Of a DNA stretch of 25,664 nt, positions 22,486 through 25,664 are shown in pieces (within the stretch, counting starts at the first letter, position 1; every line of letters begins with the position of its first letter). The DNA comes from SIG469 sp964541215. GTDB taxonomy: Bacteria > Bacillota > Clostridia > Oscillospirales > Oscillospiraceae. The position numbers and the translations under genes are program-made. The notes under the pieces were generated by a model. It had not been told where the DNA came from and searched no databases. It saw only the letters and a program-made list of their open reading frames with translations. Where the stretch lies: the NCBI GenBank assembly GCA_964541215.1, contig CAZIPP010000012.1, positions 1 through 25,664 on the forward strand. Reading direction: 5' to 3'.

Positions 22486-25400
22486 ATGCACGAAGAAGTT
22501 TCCGCAACCTTGAATTTCAAGCAGCGCGAGAAGCTGGTTGAGAAATTCTGGAAAGACAACAAGATTTTTGAAAAAAGCATGGCTGTCCGCGAAGGCTGTC
22601 CCGTATACTCCTTCTATGACGGTCCTCCCACAGCAAACGGCAAGCCCCATATCGGTCACGTTCTGACTCGAGTTATCAAAGACCTTATCCCCCGTTATCA
22701 GACCATGAAGGGCAACAAGGTTATTCGTAAAGCCGGTTGGGATACTCACGGTCTGCCCGTTGAGCTGGAAGTTGAAAAAATGTTGGGTATCGATGGTAAA
22801 GAACAGATCGAGCAGTACGGTCTGGAACCCTTTATCGCCCAGTGTAAGGAAAGCGTCTGGAAATATAAGGGTATGTGGGAAGACTTCTCCTTCACCGTTG
22901 GTTTCTGGGCAGACATGGACAACCCCTATGTCACTTACCACAACGAATATATTGAATCCATCTGGTGGAGTCTCAAAAAGATCTGGGATCGCGGACTTCT
23001 CTACAAGGGCTACAAGATCGTTCCTTATTGCCCCCGCTGCGGAACTCCTCTGTCGTCTCACGAAGTGGCTCAGGGTTACAAGGATGTCAAGGAAGTTTCC
23101 TGTACTGTTCGGTTCAAGCTGAAAGACGATCCCGACAACGCTTCAATTCTTGCATGGACCACCACTCCCTGGACCCTGCCCTCCAACGTTGCTCTGTGTA
23201 TGGGCGCCGACATCGATTATGTCCGTGTTCGTTACAACGACGAAGTTCTCATTATGGCAGAAGCTCTTGTGGAGAGCGTTCTTGGCGAAGGCGAATGGGA
23301 GATCATCAGCCGCTTCAAGGGCAGCGAAATGGAATACGCAGAGTATGAGCCTCTGTTTGACTGCTGCAAGCCCAAGTCCGGCAAAGCATTTATCGTTATG
23401 AACGACCCCTATGTCACCATTTCCGACGGTACCGGTATCGTTCACAACGCCCCCGCTTTTGGCGAAGACGACAACCGCGTCTGCAACCGCTATGGTGTTG
23501 GATTTGTTCAGAACGTCAACGGAAAAGGCGAGATGACCGAAAACACTCCTTGGGCGGGTGTATTCTGCAAAACTGCCGACAAGCAGATCATGGAAGATCT
23601 TGATCAGGCAGGTCTGCTGTTTAAGCGTCTGAAGTTTGAGCACAGCTATCCTCATTGCTGGCGCTGCGACACTCCCCTTATCTACTACGCACGTGACAGC
23701 TGGTTTATCAAAATGACCGCTGTTCGTGAAGATCTTATAGCCAACAACAACACCGTTAACTGGATACCCGAATCCATCGGCAAGGGTCGTTTCGGCGACT
23801 GGCTTGAAAACGTTCAGGACTGGGGCATCAGCCGCAACCGTTACTGGGGCACTCCCCTTCCCGTATGGGAGTGTAAGTGCGGTCACCAGCATGCAATAGG
23901 CTCTATCGCCGAGCTGAAAGAAATGTCCGACAATTGTCCCGATGATATTGAACTGCACCGCCCGTTCATCGATGCCGTTACCATCAAGTGCCCCAAGTGC
24001 GGCGGAGAAATGCATCGTGTTGAAGAAGTTATCGACTGCTGGTACGATTCCGGCGCAATGCCCTTTGCCCAGTGGCATTATCCGTTTGAGAACAAGGAAA
24101 TGTTCGAAGAGAACTTCCCTGCCAACTTTATCTCCGAGGCAGTTGACCAGACCCGTGGCTGGTTCTATTCTCTGCTGGCTGTTTCCACCCTGCTGTTCAA
24201 TAAATCCCCCTATAAAAATGTTATCGTTCTTGGTCACGTTCAGGACAAGGACGGTCAAAAGATGTCCAAGTCCAAGGGCAACGCTGTTGACCCATTTGAC
24301 GCTCTGGAAGAACACGGCGCCGATGCTATCCGCTGGTATTTCTATGAAAACTCTGCTCCCTGGCTTCCCAACCGTTTCCATTCCGATGCTGTTACCGAAG
24401 GTCAGCGCAAGTTCATGGGTACTCTGTGGAATACCTATGCATTCTATGTAATGTACGCCAACATCAGCGGTTTCGATGCCACAAAGTACACCCTGGATTA
24501 CGATAAGCTGCCCGTATTTGACAAGTGGCTGCTTTCAAAGACCAATACTCTTATCGCCGAAGTCGATGAGAACATGTCAAATTACCGCATCCCCGAAACC
24601 GCCAAGGTTCTCGCAACATTTGTTGACGAGCTCTCCAACTGGTACGTCCGTTGCAACCGTGAACGTTTCTGGGAAACCGAGCTGACTCAGGATACCATCA
24701 ACGCTTTCATGACTTTGTATACTGCTCTTGTTACTCTGTGCAAGTGCGCTGCTCCCATGATCCCCTTCCTTACCGAGGACATCTATCAGAACCTTGTAAG
24801 AAAGCTTGACGACACAGCTCCCGAAAGCATCCACCTGTGCGACTTCCCCGTATGCGACGATAAGCTTGTCAACAAGAACCTCGAAGCTATGATGGACGCT
24901 GCCAACGATATCGTTGTGCTTGGTCGTGCCGCAAGAAACGAAGCCAAGGTCAACAACCGTCAGCCTCTGAGCAAGATGTATGTCAATACCGGTATCGAAC
25001 TCGACACCTTCTTTATCGAGATCATCGAAAATGAGCTGAATGTCAAGAACGTTGAATTCCTGACTGACATGTCCCGTTTCAGTTCTTATATCTTTAAGCC
25101 TCAGCTGAAGACACTCGGTCCCAAGTACGGCAAGCGTCTTAACGAGATCAGAAAGGCTCTCGGCGAGCTGGACGGCTCCAAGGCTATGGCAGAACTTAAC
25201 GAAACCGGCAAGCTTGTCCTCCACTGCGAAGGCGGAGATATTGAACTTGCTATGGACGATGTTCTTATCGAGACCTCCAAGGTCGAAGGCTTTGCAGCCA
25301 AGAGCGACAGCCGCTTCGCTATCGCACTTGACACCGCTCTGACCGACGAACTGATTAAGGAAGGCAACCTGCGTGAGCTTATCCGCCGTCTGCAGACCAT

Positions 25401-25608
25401 GCGTAAGGACGCCGGATTCAACGTTACCGACCGCATCAATATCTACGTCAACTGCGGCGACGCCACCCGCGAGCTCATATCCGGAAGCGTTGACACCATG
25501 AAGAAGGATCTGCTGGCAGACAGCATCAACTATGGCGAAGTCAAAGGCTTTGTCAAGAGCTGGGAACTGGCAGGTGACAATGTCGAACTTGGTGTAGAGA
25601 AAATCTAA
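22486..25608 (+). CDS. ileS: Isoleucyl-tRNA synthetase
   Basis: Charges tRNA-Ile. Class I signatures are HIGH at 55-58 (ANGKPHIGHVL) and KMSKS at 592-596. The CP1 editing domain lies between, with WTTTPWTLPSN and zinc-type CPRCG motifs; CKCG and CPKCGGEMHR follow within the insert. The C-terminal anticodon domain is long. At 1040 aa, and without the short C-terminal zinc finger of E. coli-type enzymes, it resembles the IleS2 (eukaryote-like) group usual in clostridia, a judgement from memory. GGAGG seven bases before ATG 22486. Expression is controlled by the T-box leader. Codons are strikingly biased (many CCC, CGT/CGC, AAG, GGC) relative to the other genes, as expected for high expression. 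Confidence 0.97.
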   Translation: MHEEVSATLNFKQREKLVEKFWKDNKIFEKSMAVREGCPVYSFYDGPPTANGKPHIGHVLTRVIKDLIPRYQTMKGNKVIRKAGWDTHGLPVELEVEKMLGIDGKEQIEQYGLEPFIAQCKESVWKYKGMWEDFSFTVGFWADMDNPYVTYHNEYIESIWWSLKKIWDRGLLYKGYKIVPYCPRCGTPLSSHEVAQGYKDVKEVSCTVRFKLKDDPDNASILAWTTTPWTLPSNVALCMGADIDYVRVRYNDEVLIMAEALVESVLGEGEWEIISRFKGSEMEYAEYEPLFDCCKPKSGKAFIVMNDPYVTISDGTGIVHNAPAFGEDDNRVCNRYGVGFVQNVNGKGEMTENTPWAGVFCKTADKQIMEDLDQAGLLFKRLKFEHSYPHCWRCDTPLIYYARDSWFIKMTAVREDLIANNNTVNWIPESIGKGRFGDWLENVQDWGISRNRYWGTPLPVWECKCGHQHAIGSIAELKEMSDNCPDDIELHRPFIDAVTIKCPKCGGEMHRVEEVIDCWYDSGAMPFAQWHYPFENKEMFEENFPANFISEAVDQTRGWFYSLLAVSTLLFNKSPYKNVIVLGHVQDKDGQKMSKSKGNAVDPFDALEEHGADAIRWYFYENSAPWLPNRFHSDAVTEGQRKFMGTLWNTYAFYVMYANISGFDATKYTLDYDKLPVFDKWLLSKTNTLIAEVDENMSNYRIPETAKVLATFVDELSNWYVRCNRERFWETELTQDTINAFMTLYTALVTLCKCAAPMIPFLTEDIYQNLVRKLDDTAPESIHLCDFPVCDDKLVNKNLEAMMDAANDIVVLGRAARNEAKVNNRQPLSKMYVNTGIELDTFFIEIIENELNVKNVEFLTDMSRFSSYIFKPQLKTLGPKYGKRLNEIRKALGELDGSKAMAELNETGKLVLHCEGGDIELAMDDVLIETSKVEGFAAKSDSRFAIALDTALTDELIKEGNLRELIRRLQTMRKDAGFNVTDRINIYVNCGDATRELISGSVDTMKKDLLADSINYGEVKGFVKSWELAGDNVELGVEKI

Positions 25609-25627
25609 ATAAACAATAATAAAACAA

Positions 25628-25662
25628 ACCGCTGCAAAATACGTCGTGTATTTTGCAGCGGT
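25628..25662 (+). terminator. Strong hairpin after ileS, probable terminator
   Basis: A perfect 15-bp stem (25628-25642 with 25648-25662) with a five-base loop begins 20 bases after the ileS stop. The window ends two bases later, so a U-tract cannot be seen. The A-rich stretch before the stem would serve as U-tract for a converging gene on the minus strand, so it may be bidirectional. Confidence 0.7.
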
Positions 25663-25664
25663 CT

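Noticed and set aside
23143..24381. 412-codon open frame on the minus strand inside ileS
   Set aside because: Exact antisense of a highly biased, certain gene; C-ending codons on the other strand suppress stops. No ribosome site and no recognisable protein pattern.
1..25664. CRISPR arrays, insertion sequences, tRNA/rRNA genes, prophage or defence genes
   Set aside because: No direct repeats with spacers, transposase or integrase patterns, cloverleaf or rRNA sequences were seen in reading either strand.

Overview
The window is a chromosomal segment of an endospore-forming, anaerobic-type Firmicute. SpoIVA beside a SipL-type protein, the def-fmt-rsmB-rlmN-stp-prkC-rsgA block, CdaA/CdaR, and a T-box in front of a clostridial-type IleS all point to class Clostridia. 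The Oscillospiraceae/Ruminococcaceae is my best guess from protein style; this is inference, not a database result. Almost everything is densely packed core genome. I see no phage, insertion sequence, CRISPR array, tRNA or rRNA.

Left part (1-3351, minus strand). A plus-strand terminator at the left edge marks a converging gene outside the window. It is followed by the spore-coat morphogenesis pair sipL -> spoIVA, with a candidate sigma-E promoter in front of sipL, and by a 48-residue membrane protein whose ribosome binding site lies inside the terminator hairpin of the upstream rsgA.

Middle (3356-20112, minus strand). Eighteen genes run without a visible terminator from a good sigma-A promoter before cdaA (20084-20112) to the hairpin after rsgA. 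The order is cdaA, cdaR, rseC-like, DUF5685, J-domain protein, a membrane protein of unknown function, yicC, remA, gmk, rpoZ, priA, def, fmt, rsmB, rlmN, stp, prkC, rsgA. Neighbours mostly overlap by 1-14 bases or are separated by fewer than 30 bases. From yicC to rsgA the order is that of Bacillus subtilis, except that coaBC is missing between rpoZ and priA, and rpe and thiN are missing after rsgA. The run joins c-di-AMP synthesis, Ser/Thr phosphorylation signalling, formyl-methionine initiation and maturation, rRNA modification, replication restart and nucleotide metabolism.

Right part. A cysteine-desulfurase-like enzyme and a DUF3343 protein (possible S/Se carrier) form a two-gene unit (20150-21510, minus). 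Divergently, a family-4 uracil-DNA glycosylase (21616-22197, plus) is followed by a well-formed isoleucine T-box leader and ileS (22486-25608). A strong hairpin lies at the right edge.

The least explained parts are the three consecutive cysteine-rich proteins between cdaR and yicC (RseC-like, DUF5685, Cys-tailed J-domain protein) with their membrane-protein neighbour, the mini-protein nested in a terminator, and the csd-like/DUF3343 pair. I do not see a clearly new defence or mobile system. The Cys-rich trio is the best candidate for an undescribed functional module. Several start codons were moved from the longest possible frame on Shine-Dalgarno evidence (sipL, rsgA, stp, rpoZ, remA, cdaA, DUF3343).
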